Part shown: in pieces, positions 1-9,680 of the stretch
Numbering within the stretch: the first letter of the stretch is position 1
Layout: every line of letters begins with the position of its first letter
DNA from: Isotricha intestinalis
Lineage: Eukaryota; Ciliophora; Litostomatea; Vestibuliferida; Isotrichidae
DNA: 60,847 bases
Direction: 5' to 3'
Assembly (NCBI GenBank): GCA_023807065.1
Contig: JAJJLU010000378.1
Location: forward strand, 1-60,847
Notes under the pieces: model-generated
The model's input: the letters and a program-made list of their open reading frames with translations, nothing else
Told to the model about the DNA's origin: nothing
The model's database searches: none
Program-made: the position numbers and the translations under genes

Positions 1-20
1 CCCCAATCCCCAATCCCCAA
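1..20. repeat. left telomere, C4A2T-type repeat
   Basis: The sequence starts with CCCCAAT CCCCAAT CCCCAA, nearly three copies of a 7-nt unit, followed directly by unique AT-rich DNA. Runs of four C are otherwise almost absent here. The orientation (C-rich strand at the 5' end) is that of a telomere, and the right end carries the matching G-rich strand. Only the innermost repeats are present, so the true length cannot be judged. The 7-nt unit differs from the C4A2 of Tetrahymena and the C4A4 of Oxytricha. Confidence 0.9.
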
Positions 21-531
21 GAAAGTCAAAAAAAAGATTTTAAATAAATTTATAAACAAGAAATTAGCCTTAATATTAATATATATTGATAAATTTTGAA
101 AAATAATCAATTTTGAATAAATTATTTTATATCATAATTAATAATAACTTCAATGTAAATTGAAATATAATTTAATGAAGATGCATATTTATCTAATTAA
201 TTGAATGCTATAGTTAGAGAAGTTAATAAATTAATTAGAGTATTTTTCTTTTACTCTTATTATTTTTAAATTATATGTTTATGAAGATTTATATTATAAT
301 CAATTTTTAAATAATAATTTTTTGATAGAAAAAAAAGTAATATTAAGATAGTATCATATATAAATTAATAATATCCTCCACTTAAATTTATTATTGTAAT
401 CATATTATTTATATTTAAAATATATTAATAATAATTAACTCAAAAAATTTATAAAAAATAAAAAACTTTTTTCGCCTAAAAAAAAACATAAATATTTAAA
501 CCTAAAAAAAATACCTTTCTTAAAACCCTAA
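21..531. other. left subtelomeric non-coding region
   Basis: About 510 bases of extremely AT-rich DNA between the left telomere and the 3' end of the Rab gene. I see no convincing reading frame, RNA gene or tandem repeat. It probably holds the 3' UTR and terminator of the Rab gene (transcribed toward the telomere) plus a short subtelomeric spacer. Confidence 0.6.
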
Positions 532-1279
532 TTAACAACATTTTTTTTTTTTTCCTTTTCCCCCTGTACCATCTGTAAGATTATCATTATGAATATTTTT
601 TTCTAGCTTAACTGTACCTTTACTAATACCAGATTTATTTTCTTCTATTTTTTCTTTTTCTAAAATATCTTGATATTCAGGTTCTAAAAAAGAGTTTCCA
701 ACAGCTTTAAATAACTCACTAATTCCTGAACCATTCAAAGCAGAAGTTAATCTAAAAATAGCATTAATTTCATTAGAATATTTTCTAGCTTCTTCTTCAC
801 TAACTTCTTCTTTAAAATATAAATCACTTTTATTTCCAGCAACACCCAATTCTAATTAATTAAAAAAATAAGATTATTATATAAGATATATATATATTAT
901 TTTTACTTATATTTTTCCCTGCAAATTGACTTATTTGACTATACCAATAATCCTTTAATTCATCAAAAGAATCTTTTCTTGTTATATCATATACTAAAAT
1001 TGCAATTGCTGCATCTTTATAAAAAAATCTTGTTAATGAACGAAATTTTTCTTGCCCAGCTGTGTCCCATATTTCCATTTTTAATGTTTTTTTTAAATTA
1101 TCATATGATATTTCTTTACTTGCAAAACTTGCTCCGTTTGTTGATTCTGTTTCTTCTGAAAATTCATTATTTACATATTTAGTTATTATGTTTGTTTTTC
1201 CTACACCTGATTGACCTACTAATACTATTTTACAAGGTATTATATCATATCCGTTTTCATCTTTTTGAGGTTCTGACAT
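532..1279 (-). CDS. Rab-family small GTPase (two exons)
   Basis: A Rab-type GTPase that would act as a membrane-bound switch in vesicle traffic. Exon 1 is 907-1279 and exon 2 is 532-851. A 55-nt GT-AG intron restores one frame giving 230 residues, a normal Rab length. Visible motifs: P-loop GQSGVGKT at about residues 22-29, the switch I threonine in STNGASF, switch II WDTAGQEKF, the NKSD guanine-specificity motif just after the splice, and TSA in the G5 position. The C-terminus is lysine-rich and ends in CC, the double-geranylgeranylation signal of Rabs. I cannot name the subfamily with confidence. It is the gene closest to the left telomere and is transcribed toward it. Confidence 0.9.
852..906 (-). 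other. intron of the Rab gene (55 nt)
   Basis: Read on the minus strand it starts GTAAAAATAA and ends TTAATTAG. Without removal the frame runs into stops after the conserved helix. With removal the protein reads GKNIKLGVAGNKSDL across the junction, exactly where Rabs have their G4 motif, and the summed exon length (693 nt) is a multiple of three. This is the longest of the four introns I can place. Confidence 0.88.
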
Positions 1280-1419
1280 TTTTTTTTCTTTTCAGACTTT
1301 TTATGTTTTTAATTTTTTTTTTAGAGATTTATTTTTTAATAAATTTTTTTTAATTTATTAAAGATTATTTTATTTTATTTTTAATGTTTATTTTTAATTA
1401 TTTTTAATTGTTTTATTAT

Positions 1420-2043
1420 TTATTGTTTTTCTTTTTTTCTTTTAAATCCTAATATATTTTCTATTGATGAGATATTTTTTTTTAATTTTTCTTCGTCTTC
1501 TTTTTTTCTTTTTTTCATTTCAAGAAATTCTTTATATTTAGTAATTTTTTGTTCTGGCGCGAATAATATTGTAGGAATTTTATTATCTTTTTTAAAATTT
1601 TTAATATCTTCAGAGCCACTATCACTTTGTTTTTCTTGTTTATAAAAAGAATCATTTTCAGAAAGTTCATCATTCATATTATTAATAATAGTTTTAACAT
1701 TCAATTTATCATTCTTAATTTTTTTATTAGGAGTATTTTTTTTAATAGGAATATTTTTTTTCTTTTTTTTTTCTTTTTCCTTTATTTTTTTATCAGGTGA
1801 AAATTCTTTTTCAATTAAATCTAAATCAGCCATAGTAATTTCCATTGGTTCATCTTCTTCATTTTCATCTTCATTAAATGGTTCTTCAGTATTTAAAATA
1901 CAAACATTATTCATACATTTTTCTAAACTTTCAAATCTTTTATTTAATGATTGAAGATTATATTTTGTTTCATTAAATAATTTTGAAAAAAGAAACATAA
2001 AATTTTCAAATGAACCTTTTTCTTGCTCATGAATATTGTCCAT
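1420..2043 (-). CDS. lysine/glutamate-rich hypothetical protein, 207 aa
   Basis: I do not recognise this protein. The first 50 or so residues look folded and helical (FLFSKLFNETKYNLQSLNKR, then a short Cys-containing segment). A Glu/Asp-rich acidic stretch follows, then long lysine-rich runs, and a C-terminal charged helix ending in a basic tail that could serve as a nuclear localisation signal. The start is the only in-frame ATG upstream of the conserved-looking N-terminus. It lies 140 bases upstream of the Rab gene's 3' neighbour region in the same orientation and about 100 bases downstream of the ArfGAP-like gene. The acidic/basic composition suggests a nuclear or nucleic-acid-associated role, but that is only inference. 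Confidence 0.6.
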   Translation of the reverse strand: MDNIHEQEKGSFENFMFLFSKLFNETKYNLQSLNKRFESLEKCMNNVCILNTEEPFNEDENEEDEPMEITMADLDLIEKEFSPDKKIKEKEKKKKKNIPIKKNTPNKKIKNDKLNVKTIINNMNDELSENDSFYKQEKQSDSGSEDIKNFKKDNKIPTILFAPEQKITKYKEFLEMKKRKKEDEEKLKKNISSIENILGFKRKKEKQ

Positions 2044-2144
2044 TTATTTAAAATATTTATAATTATTCTTTGATTTATTGTCTTAATTTATCAAAAAAAA
2101 ATTATAATTTTCAATAAATAAATTAATCAATAAATAAATGATTT

Positions 2145-2954
2145 TTAATTAATATTGTCATTTTTTTCTTCATAATTATTTTGATTAACATCTTCAATAG
2201 TAGGATAATAATCATTATTATTTTGATTAGTTTCTCCAACTAAACCACTAATAAATCCTTTAAGTTTTTCAGTAGTATTTCCAGCAGCATTAACAACAGA
2301 ATTATAAGCATAAGAAGTATTTTCATAAATAGTATCTTTAATATTCATTTCAGAAATTTTTTCACTTAAATTTCCAGTATATTCATTTATTTTTTGAGAG
2401 ACATTTCCAAAAAATCCAGTTAATGAATTATATATAGAATAATTGTTTTCTTCTTCTTTTTTTTTCCCATATTTTTTTTCTAAATTATCTAAATCAACAT
2501 GTTTAACAAAAGTATAATTATCAAATTCAGGGTAGTTATTTTCAATATTATCTAATATTTGACAAGCAGAAATAACATTAATATTATCAGGAGGGTCATA
2601 AGATAAAACTTCACTTCTTAATATTTCTCTATAATATTCACATCCTTTACTTTTATATTTATTTTCTATTTCCATTGAATTAATTTTATATTCTTTTTGG
2701 AATTGATTAAATCTTGTATTTCCTCCTGCTTTAATATAACTTAATAAATAATCATCCCATTTTTGATTAAAAGCTCTTAAATATGATATTGAACTTCCTA
2801 ATTTTTTATGCTCATTTGCACATATATTACATATTATTATTCCATTGTTAATTGAAGCAAATGAAACTTCTTCTTTTCCACAGTCAGCACATTTTTTATT
2901 GTTTTCATCCATATCAAATATTATATTTCGTATTCTTGTTTCTTGTTTTTCCAT
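2145..2954 (-). CDS. ArfGAP-domain protein lacking the arginine finger
   Basis: The N-terminal 120 residues match the ArfGAP zinc-finger fold, which normally stimulates GTP hydrolysis on Arf at Golgi and endosomal membranes. Zinc ligands are C22, C25, C42 and C45 (CX2CX16CX2C), followed by LGSSISYLR and KAGGN, both family hallmarks. In active ArfGAPs the stretch after the last cysteine reads HRxLG, and that Arg is the catalytic finger. Here it is H49-K50-K51-L-G, so the arginine is absent; the usual Trp after the first Cys pair is Phe. The C-terminal part is Asn/Glu-rich with amphipathic repeats (SGFISGLVGET-type segments) resembling the lipid-packing tails of ArfGAP1 relatives. Either GAP activity is lost or lysine substitutes poorly; an Arf-binding scaffold is the simplest reading. 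Confidence 0.85.
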   Translation of the reverse strand: MEKQETRIRNIIFDMDENNKKCADCGKEEVSFASINNGIIICNICANEHKKLGSSISYLRAFNQKWDDYLLSYIKAGGNTRFNQFQKEYKINSMEIENKYKSKGCEYYREILRSEVLSYDPPDNINVISACQILDNIENNYPEFDNYTFVKHVDLDNLEKKYGKKKEEENNYSIYNSLTGFFGNVSQKINEYTGNLSEKISEMNIKDTIYENTSYAYNSVVNAAGNTTEKLKGFISGLVGETNQNNNDYYPTIEDVNQNNYEEKNDNIN

Positions 2955-3433
2955 TTTAATTATTTAAATTATTTATTCTTTTTTTTTATTTTGAAATTAT
3001 ATTATTAATGATTAATTTATAAAATTAATTCTCAACTTTATCCCAATTATTTTTATATTAATTATTCATTTTTTTATTAATTTACTTTTATTTTTTTTAT
3101 TAGAAATAGTTCTATTATCCATTAATCTTTTAATTTAATTATATTAATTCTTTCCTATTATTTTTAATTATATCCCTTTTGTTTTTATTGAATTAATCTA
3201 ATATCAAACTAATTCAAAATATCAGCATGTAATTTATTATCTGATTTATGTTTTTTTGAATAAATTGATTATTAAATTAAATTAAATTTTCATTCATTTC
3301 ATTTAGTTTATTTCTAATTTCATTTATTTTTAGAAGAAGTTTTTATTAAAAGTTTGGGGGATTTAATAAATTTAAAAATAATTATTTTAGAATTAAAGAA
3401 TTAGATTTTAAAATGTTAAAATATTTTCTATTA
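2955..3433. other. intergenic region with one telomere-like heptamer
   Basis: About 480 bases between the derlin and ArfGAP-like genes, both on the minus strand. It should contain the derlin terminator and the ArfGAP promoter. No reading frame of note. The one compositional oddity is GGGGGATTT at 3356-3364, which includes a perfect copy of the telomere unit GGGGATT (3357-3363). Confidence 0.55.
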
Positions 3434-4321
3434 TTAATGATTTTCAATATAGGTAAAATTTGGTTTTCTTTTCTTTTTAATTGTATCTATATCTGAGTCC
3501 TCACTATCATCATTACATAAGTTACTTGATTTAGGCTCTTCAAAATCATCATTATCATTAATTATTTCGTTATTTCTGTTTCTGTTTCTATTTTTATTAT
3601 AATAATTAGCTCTTTTTTGATGAGTATTTGGTTTTGTTTTAACAAATTCATTAATATCAAAGAACATATTATCTTCAACAAAATCTTTTACAAATTTAGG
3701 AGTAATTAATATATCTATATTTTTTTGAGCAGATAAATCTTCTTTTAAATATAAATATAAATAACCTGTTAAATATCCTATCATATTTTCAAATATACTT
3801 CTATTTTCAATTATATGGATTAAAATTTGTATGAATGGAAAAAAATAATTTTTAACTCTCATTCTATATATTCTTACTAATTTATGAGGGTTTTTTTGGC
3901 AATTTATAAAAACAACTGCACTAAGTAATTGATAAGCTAAAGTATTATATGATTTATTTTCATAATAATAATAAATAATATTTGCAATGTTTATAAAAAC
4001 TAATAAATAAAAAATCATCATTAAAAATTCTGCATATTTCCTTTGTTTTATTGCTCTAAGTTCTATTCTTTCAAAATGAATATAAAAGAAAAGACAAAAG
4101 AATATTAAATGTCTAGATAATCTATTAATAACAACAATATTTGTAAATAATCTCCAATATTGATTTTGTTGAAATACTTTTTTATAATTTAAAGAAAGAT
4201 AATCAACTAATTTAAATTTCATTCTTTTTTTGTATTTTATATTAAAAGCTACCACAATAATTGCTGTAAGATAATATCTAATAAAGGGTGGAATAGTATA
4301 ATAGAAATTTTTTTTTTTCAT
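3434..4321 (-). CDS. derlin (Der1-like ER membrane protein)
   Basis: A derlin, the rhomboid-fold pseudoprotease that helps move misfolded proteins out of the ER for degradation. The N-terminus has the family layout: IPPFIRYYLTA leading into the first membrane helix, then a loop and QYWRLFTN at residues 54-61, the diagnostic WR motif before helix 2. About six hydrophobic segments follow to residue 200. The last 90 residues are polar, Asn/Asp-rich and cytosolic-looking, with no obvious p97-binding SHP motif that I can pick out. Length 295 aa is slightly above the usual 210-260 because of this tail. The tail-anchored Ubc6-type E2 at 44.9-46.3 kb on the same chromosome works in the same pathway in other eukaryotes. 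Confidence 0.85.
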   Translation of the reverse strand: MKKKNFYYTIPPFIRYYLTAIIVVAFNIKYKKRMKFKLVDYLSLNYKKVFQQNQYWRLFTNIVVINRLSRHLIFFCLFFYIHFERIELRAIKQRKYAEFLMMIFYLLVFINIANIIYYYYENKSYNTLAYQLLSAVVFINCQKNPHKLVRIYRMRVKNYFFPFIQILIHIIENRSIFENMIGYLTGYLYLYLKEDLSAQKNIDILITPKFVKDFVEDNMFFDINEFVKTKPNTHQKRANYYNKNRNRNRNNEIINDNDDFEEPKSSNLCNDDSEDSDIDTIKKKRKPNFTYIENH

Positions 4322-4574
4322 TTATTTAATAAAATAAATAACAATTTATAAGATAATCAAAGTAATTAAATAATTACTTTCATCATAGAAAAAAATGGGG
4401 TAAAAGATAATTAATATTATTAATCTTTTTAAATACTATTCTATATTGATAATTATATTATTAATTAAATGTCATATATAAAATTTTAATATTGAAATTA
4501 ATATAAAAAAAAATTGATATAAATTATTGTTGAAAGATGCAAAAAAAAATATAACAAAAAAAATAAAATATATT

Positions 4575-5336
4575 ATGGGAAATTGTGTATGTATGAATAC
4601 AAAAAATATAAGACAAAACTATATAAATATCAATAATTTAGGAATTTCAGATTCAAATGAAAGAATATGTAATTCAACATTATTAGATTATAAATCAAGA
4701 AACAAAAACTTAAATATTACATCTCCAAATTATAATAAATCAACAGAAAATTTCACAAATGATAATTCATCATATGAATTAAAAATGTTAAAAGAAATAA
4801 ATTTTGTAAGAACAAATCCAAAAGATTATGCAATTAAATTAAAAGAATTAACACAATTTATTATTAAAGAAGGAGATTATGAATATTTAATACCAAAGAA
4901 TTCAAAATATAATGAAAAAATATTGTTAAAAACTGGAAGTAAATTATTTTATGATACAATAGAATATTTAAATCAATTAGAACCTATAAAAGAATTAGAA
5001 TGGAAAGAAGAATTAAAAATTAAATTTGAAGAAAATAATTTATTAGAAAAAAATCAATTAAGTAGTGAAAGTCAAGATAATATTTTATCTAGTGAAAGCA
5101 TAGGTAAATTAGTTTTAAATAAGAGATTAGAATTATTACAAAAATATAAAAAATGTTTTTTTAATATTGATATATTTCAAGATCCAATATTAAGTGTCGT
5201 TTTTCAAATTACAGATGAAGCTTTTCATCAAGAAAGAAGAAATGCAATTTTAAATAATGAATTTACTTTTTTTGCAATAAATGCAATAGAAGATAATAGA
5301 AAAAATTTTATTTCTATTTGCTCTTTCACAAGTTAA
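4575..5336 (+). CDS. acylated CAP/SCP-like domain protein
   Basis: I start this gene at the ATG at 4575, which gives MGNCVC: a myristoylation glycine with two nearby palmitoylatable cysteines. The longer frame upstream begins only with TTG. From about residue 60 on it resembles the CAP (SCP/PR-1) superfamily as found in ciliates: KMLKEINFVRTNPKDYA is the typical first helix, LEWKEELK matches the second conserved block, and HQERRNAILNNEF resembles the RGHRxNIF block. The two catalytic-tetrad histidines typical of the family are not evident, so the domain looks degenerate. There is no signal peptide, unlike most secreted CAP proteins, so it probably sits on the inner face of a membrane. 253 aa. 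Confidence 0.65.
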   Translation: MGNCVCMNTKNIRQNYININNLGISDSNERICNSTLLDYKSRNKNLNITSPNYNKSTENFTNDNSSYELKMLKEINFVRTNPKDYAIKLKELTQFIIKEGDYEYLIPKNSKYNEKILLKTGSKLFYDTIEYLNQLEPIKELEWKEELKIKFEENNLLEKNQLSSESQDNILSSESIGKLVLNKRLELLQKYKKCFFNIDIFQDPILSVVFQITDEAFHQERRNAILNNEFTFFAINAIEDNRKNFISICSFTS

Positions 5337-5514
5337 TCAAATAATAATTGTTTGAAAATATTATAGAAAACATTTTTTAATAAAGTTATTAATATATAGT
5401 CCATGTACTTATTTTTGGTTTTATAAATAATGATGAATAAATTTTTATTCAATATATTATTTTTATTTTTATAATAGTATTATTTAAAATTAGCTTTATT
5501 TTATAAATAAAAAA

Positions 5515-7875
5515 ATGTCAAATTTAACTGAAAAAAAAATAAATAAAAGTTTAGATAAAAATGATTCAAAGTCATTTAATATATCAAATTCTTCTATTCA
5601 ATTAAAAGATGGTTCATATAAAAAATTAAGAAATAAAGATAGTTATAAAGAAATATATTTAGAAAAAGAAAATCCAATAAATATAAGTGATAGAAAAAAT
5701 AAAAATAATTCAATGAATTCATCACATAAAAGTTTTAATAACATTACATATGATGATGATTCATTTTCTGATATTAAAATAATTAAAACTATTCAACCTG
5801 AAAGAAAAAAAATAATAACTTTTGCAGATGATGTTAATTTTAATAATAATAAATCTAATATTAATTTTGATGATTCTTGTTTATCTCAAAAGAAAAATAA
5901 TATTTATATTAATGAAGATGTAAAAAATCAAATAATTAAAAAAGCTTTAATTAGACATAATAGTAATAAAAATATAGATGAAAAAAAAAAAGACAAAGAA
6001 AAAATTAAAAATAAGAATAATGAAGGTAATGAAGAAGCGAATAAAAAAAAAATTAACAAAAAAATAGAATCAATTAATTTTAGTGGTAATGAAGAAATAA
6101 CAAATGTATCTCAAAGTCAAAAAGAAGATGATGAAAAATTAAGTTTAAATAATACAGATAATTTTCCTTATAAAAAATATGAAATAAAAAATAGTAGAAA
6201 TAATTTAGATAAAAAATTAAGTTATAAAAAATCATTTAATGATAATAAAATGATATTTGATGAATTAATTGTTGAAAAAAAAAGTAATATAAATAATAAA
6301 TCAAATAATTATATAAGTAAAACAATGTATTTAAATAATAATAAAAATAATTTGTCTCCTTCTTCTTCATTTAAATATTCTAATTCCCAAAAAATCATTA
6401 AACCAAGTATTAGTCATATTCCTTCTGAAAAAGAATTAAAAAAAAAAAGAGATGAATATTTTAAAAATAGAAGAGCTAAATTAATTTTAGAAAAATTAAG
6501 TTTAAATAATTCTAAAAAAGAAAATAAAAATATATTTTTACCCAAACCAAAAGATTCAAATCATCAAAAAAAAAATAAAAATATTAAAAAACATTCATTA
6601 AAACATTTAATCAATAATAAAAAAAATGATTTAAATTTATCACCAATTCAAAAAAGAAAATATCACTCAAATAATATAAATAATACAGAAGACAAAAATT
6701 TAGAAGAAAATGAAAAAGAAAAAGAAAATATTTTTGAAAATAAAAATGAAAATAAAAAAGAAGAAAAAGAATCAAAAAACGAAAACAATGAATTAATAAA
6801 AAATCAAAATAATACAATTAAAGATGATAAAACAATAATCGAAGTTGAAAATGAAAATGAAAATGATACAAGTAGTCGTTTTTCTGGAAAAGACAATAAT
6901 CAATTACATAAAAATAAAAAAAATGTTTTTAGAGTTCTAAATAATAATAATTTATATCAACAATTTAAAAATAATAAAAATTCACCAAATAATTATTTAA
7001 AAAATTTACAAAAGAAAAAATTAAATTACATCGATGATAACGAAGAAAAAGAAATAAACAAATTAATAAAATTATTAAAGTTTAAAAATAATAAATTGTT
7101 AATTCCATTACAAGAATTACAAAAAAATAATAATCAAAAAGAAATATTAGAAAATAAAGAAGATGATGATAAAAAATTTAATAGAAAAAAAAAATTAAAA
7201 GATTTATATTTAATGTTAGGTAATATAAGTTTTAAAAATAAACATAATATAAACAAAGATAAAAAACTTAAAGATTCGATTAAAAAATTACTAGGTGAAA
7301 GAAGTTCAACAACAGATAATGTAAAAAATAAAGAAAAAAATCACTTTTTAATTACAAATTCTTCAAAATATAAAATAAAAGAATTTAAAAGTATTTTTGA
7401 TAGAGAAAAAAAAGATAATGATGATGCTTTTTCATTAAGAATAAAATATAATTTTTTAAATGGATATTTATCTCCAAGAATAAAATCAAATTCAAATAAT
7501 ATCAAAGATAATTTAAATATTGAAAATACATATAAAAATAATACTAAGGTTTTAGAAAATAATATGTCAATAAAATCTGATAAAAGAAATTATAATTCAT
7601 TTTTCGATAAAAGTAAATTTAATTCAGAACATTTATTAACTCAAAATTTATTTTCTTTTGAAAAAAAAAATAAAAAAAATAGACATATAAGTTTAGATTT
7701 TAAAAATGATAATGATAGAATATTATTTTTTTTTAATAAAGAAAAGCCTAATAATTTTAGTAAAGATACTGAAAAAAGTAGTTTATCTGATAGAAATTTT
7801 AGGTCTGTTTTTATTATGCCTGTTAATCCAATGAATGATATTATTGATGCTAAAGTTTCTTTTTTATATAAATAA
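5515..7875 (+). CDS. Asn/Lys-rich low-complexity protein, 786 aa
   Basis: I recognise no domain. The sequence is dominated by Asn, Lys, Ser, Asp and Glu and is probably largely disordered. Recurrent features are short basic stretches, several predicted coiled-coil-like segments (for example around residues 310-330 and 505-600), and Ser-Pro motifs (LSPIQKRKYH, YLSPRIKS) that could be phosphorylation sites. The C-terminus becomes more hydrophobic (RSVFIMPVNPMNDIIDAKVSFLYK-like end). It follows the CAP gene on the same strand with a 178-base gap. One uninterrupted frame of this length in such AT-rich DNA, with a clear ATG, makes a real gene very likely; the function is unknown. Confidence 0.7.
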   Translation: MSNLTEKKINKSLDKNDSKSFNISNSSIQLKDGSYKKLRNKDSYKEIYLEKENPINISDRKNKNNSMNSSHKSFNNITYDDDSFSDIKIIKTIQPERKKIITFADDVNFNNNKSNINFDDSCLSQKKNNIYINEDVKNQIIKKALIRHNSNKNIDEKKKDKEKIKNKNNEGNEEANKKKINKKIESINFSGNEEITNVSQSQKEDDEKLSLNNTDNFPYKKYEIKNSRNNLDKKLSYKKSFNDNKMIFDELIVEKKSNINNKSNNYISKTMYLNNNKNNLSPSSSFKYSNSQKIIKPSISHIPSEKELKKKRDEYFKNRRAKLILEKLSLNNSKKENKNIFLPKPKDSNHQKKNKNIKKHSLKHLINNKKNDLNLSPIQKRKYHSNNINNTEDKNLEENEKEKENIFENKNENKKEEKESKNENNELIKNQNNTIKDDKTIIEVENENENDTSSRFSGKDNNQLHKNKKNVFRVLNNNNLYQQFKNNKNSPNNYLKNLQKKKLNYIDDNEEKEINKLIKLLKFKNNKLLIPLQELQKNNNQKEILENKEDDDKKFNRKKKLKDLYLMLGNISFKNKHNINKDKKLKDSIKKLLGERSSTTDNVKNKEKNHFLITNSSKYKIKEFKSIFDREKKDNDDAFSLRIKYNFLNGYLSPRIKSNSNNIKDNLNIENTYKNNTKVLENNMSIKSDKRNYNSFFDKSKFNSEHLLTQNLFSFEKKNKKNRHISLDFKNDNDRILFFFNKEKPNNFSKDTEKSSLSDRNFRSVFIMPVNPMNDIIDAKVSFLYK

Positions 7876-7958
7876 TATTTTCTTAATTAGTATATTACTA
7901 TATTTTTTCTTTAAATAATTTTTCAATATATTATTTATAATTTAATTAAAATCAATTA

Positions 7959-9374
7959 TTATAAATTATTACTAATTACATATTTAAATTCTTCAAATGT
8001 TAAATTTTTATCTATAATTTCTGAAGAAATTTTCAAATTCTCACAATTTATATTTTCAATTAATTTTTTTAAAGAATCTATTATATATTTAATTTTTACA
8101 GTTTGACTTTTATCTCTTTTACTTACAGCAAAATAAAGAAATATTATTTTTATGTTATCTCCAAATAAATAAATATTATTATTATAAAGATAATTAATAA
8201 TATGTCTAATATCTTCTTCTTCATAACTAATTAAATTATCAGATAAAAACTTTAATATTTTCCATTTTTCATTTTCAATAAGATTATCATTTCCTAAAAT
8301 ATAATTCACAAATAAGTCATCAAAATTTTCTTCGGTTCCAAAAATAATAATAAAAATAAAATAAATTTTCATTAATATATTAATATTATTACAATTAATA
8401 TTTTTTTTCTTTTCATTTTCACTACTACTACTGTCAGAATTTAATAAAAAAAATTCATCATTTTTTTCAAAAAATTTATGAGATAAAGCATCTTCAGCAT
8501 TGATTCTATATTTAGGATTATAAGTTAATAATTTAGTAATTAATTCTTTTGATTCAGAGGATAATTTATTAAATTCATCTTTTTGTTCAAAATCATTGTT
8601 TAGAATATTATTTAAAAGTTCTTTATTTGAATTCCCATTAAAAGGATATTTTCCACATAATAAATAATACATTATAACACCACATGACCATTCATCACAT
8701 TTTTCATTTGGGATTTCTTCTATTATTTCAGGAGAAATATAAAGGTAATTTTCTATTGATTTATTTCTTTGAAAATTTAAAAAATGAGAAAAGTCTTCTA
8801 ATTTAATAATATTTTTTTCAAATATTAATATATTTTCTGGTTTAATATTTCCATGAATAATATTATTACTATGAAGATATTTTATACATTTAAATAATTG
8901 AAACATTATATTTTTAACTTCTTTTAATTGAAAAGGAATTTTTGAATTATTTATTTTTGATTTTAAAGTTAAAGGAGCTAAATCTCTAATTAAAAAGATA
9001 TTATCTTCATTTTCATATGTATTTAATATTCTATTTATATAAGAAGAGTCAATTAAAATTTTTCTGTTATTTTCATAATAATTTCTAATATTATTTATAT
9101 TTGGAAAATTAATTAGAATATCTTTTGGAAGAATTTTTAAAGAATAAACTTTTTTAGAAGGTTTTTCTATAATTTTCATTGAAAATCCAAAAGTTCCTTC
9201 TCCCAAACTAACATCAAAAATAAAACGATGTTCAATTTTTAATGTATAATCAATTGAACTACTTGGGATTGTATTTATAAAAGCATTTGTACTATTTAAA
9301 ATAGATAAATCTATTTTATCTTTGTTGTTCAGTTTTTTTTTATTGTTATTGTTACAATCATACAAACATCCCAT
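7959..9374 (-). CDS. CDPK-like pseudokinase with N-terminal acylation signal
   Basis: A protein-kinase fold, 471 aa, most like calcium-dependent protein kinases. It begins MGCLYDC, a likely myristoylation plus palmitoylation signal as in many CDPKs. The glycine loop GEGTFG (58-63) and the ATP lysine K80 are kept. The catalytic loop reads H174-G-N-IKPEN instead of HRDLKPEN, so the catalytic Asp is Asn, and DFG is D194-F-S. Downstream kinase landmarks (SPEII, DEWSCGVIMYYLLCGKYPF) are intact. The C-terminal 150 residues sit where CDPKs have EF-hands but carry no complete DxDxDG calcium loop. ATP binding may persist; phosphotransfer is doubtful. It is divergently arranged with the SNF1-type kinase. 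Confidence 0.82.
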   Translation of the reverse strand: MGCLYDCNNNNKKKLNNKDKIDLSILNSTNAFINTIPSSSIDYTLKIEHRFIFDVSLGEGTFGFSMKIIEKPSKKVYSLKILPKDILINFPNINNIRNYYENNRKILIDSSYINRILNTYENEDNIFLIRDLAPLTLKSKINNSKIPFQLKEVKNIMFQLFKCIKYLHSNNIIHGNIKPENILIFEKNIIKLEDFSHFLNFQRNKSIENYLYISPEIIEEIPNEKCDEWSCGVIMYYLLCGKYPFNGNSNKELLNNILNNDFEQKDEFNKLSSESKELITKLLTYNPKYRINAEDALSHKFFEKNDEFFLLNSDSSSSENEKKKNINCNNINILMKIYFIFIIIFGTEENFDDLFVNYILGNDNLIENEKWKILKFLSDNLISYEEEDIRHIINYLYNNNIYLFGDNIKIIFLYFAVSKRDKSQTVKIKYIIDSLKKLIENINCENLKISSEIIDKNLTFEEFKYVISNNL

Positions 9375-9680
9375 TTATTCTTTTATATTGTTTTTTTTAT
9401 TTATTAAATAAATAGATTAATTATTATATTTTATATTTTAAGAAAGAAGTATATTAACTTAGATAAAAATAATATAAATGAATCAAATTTTTTATATTTT
9501 AATCCACTTAATTAAAGTTTAATTTTAAATTTTCTATTTTCTTTAATTCAAAACTATTAATAATAAATAATACATTTCATATAATTTAATTAATTTAAAT
9601 ATATATTTAAATAACATTTTAAAAAAAATGATTAAAATTTTCAATTATTTTTCTTCAATAAAATATTTATTTTAAATTTA
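9375..9680. promoter_or_regulatory. divergent promoter region between two kinase genes
   Basis: 306 bases separate the start codons of the CDPK-like pseudokinase (minus) and the SNF1-type kinase (plus). It must hold both promoters. It is almost pure A/T with no motif I can name and no reading frame. Confidence 0.45.

Noticed and set aside
4527..4574. N-terminal extension of the CAP-like protein
   Set aside because: It would begin with TTG; the first ATG gives an acylation motif and a better start.
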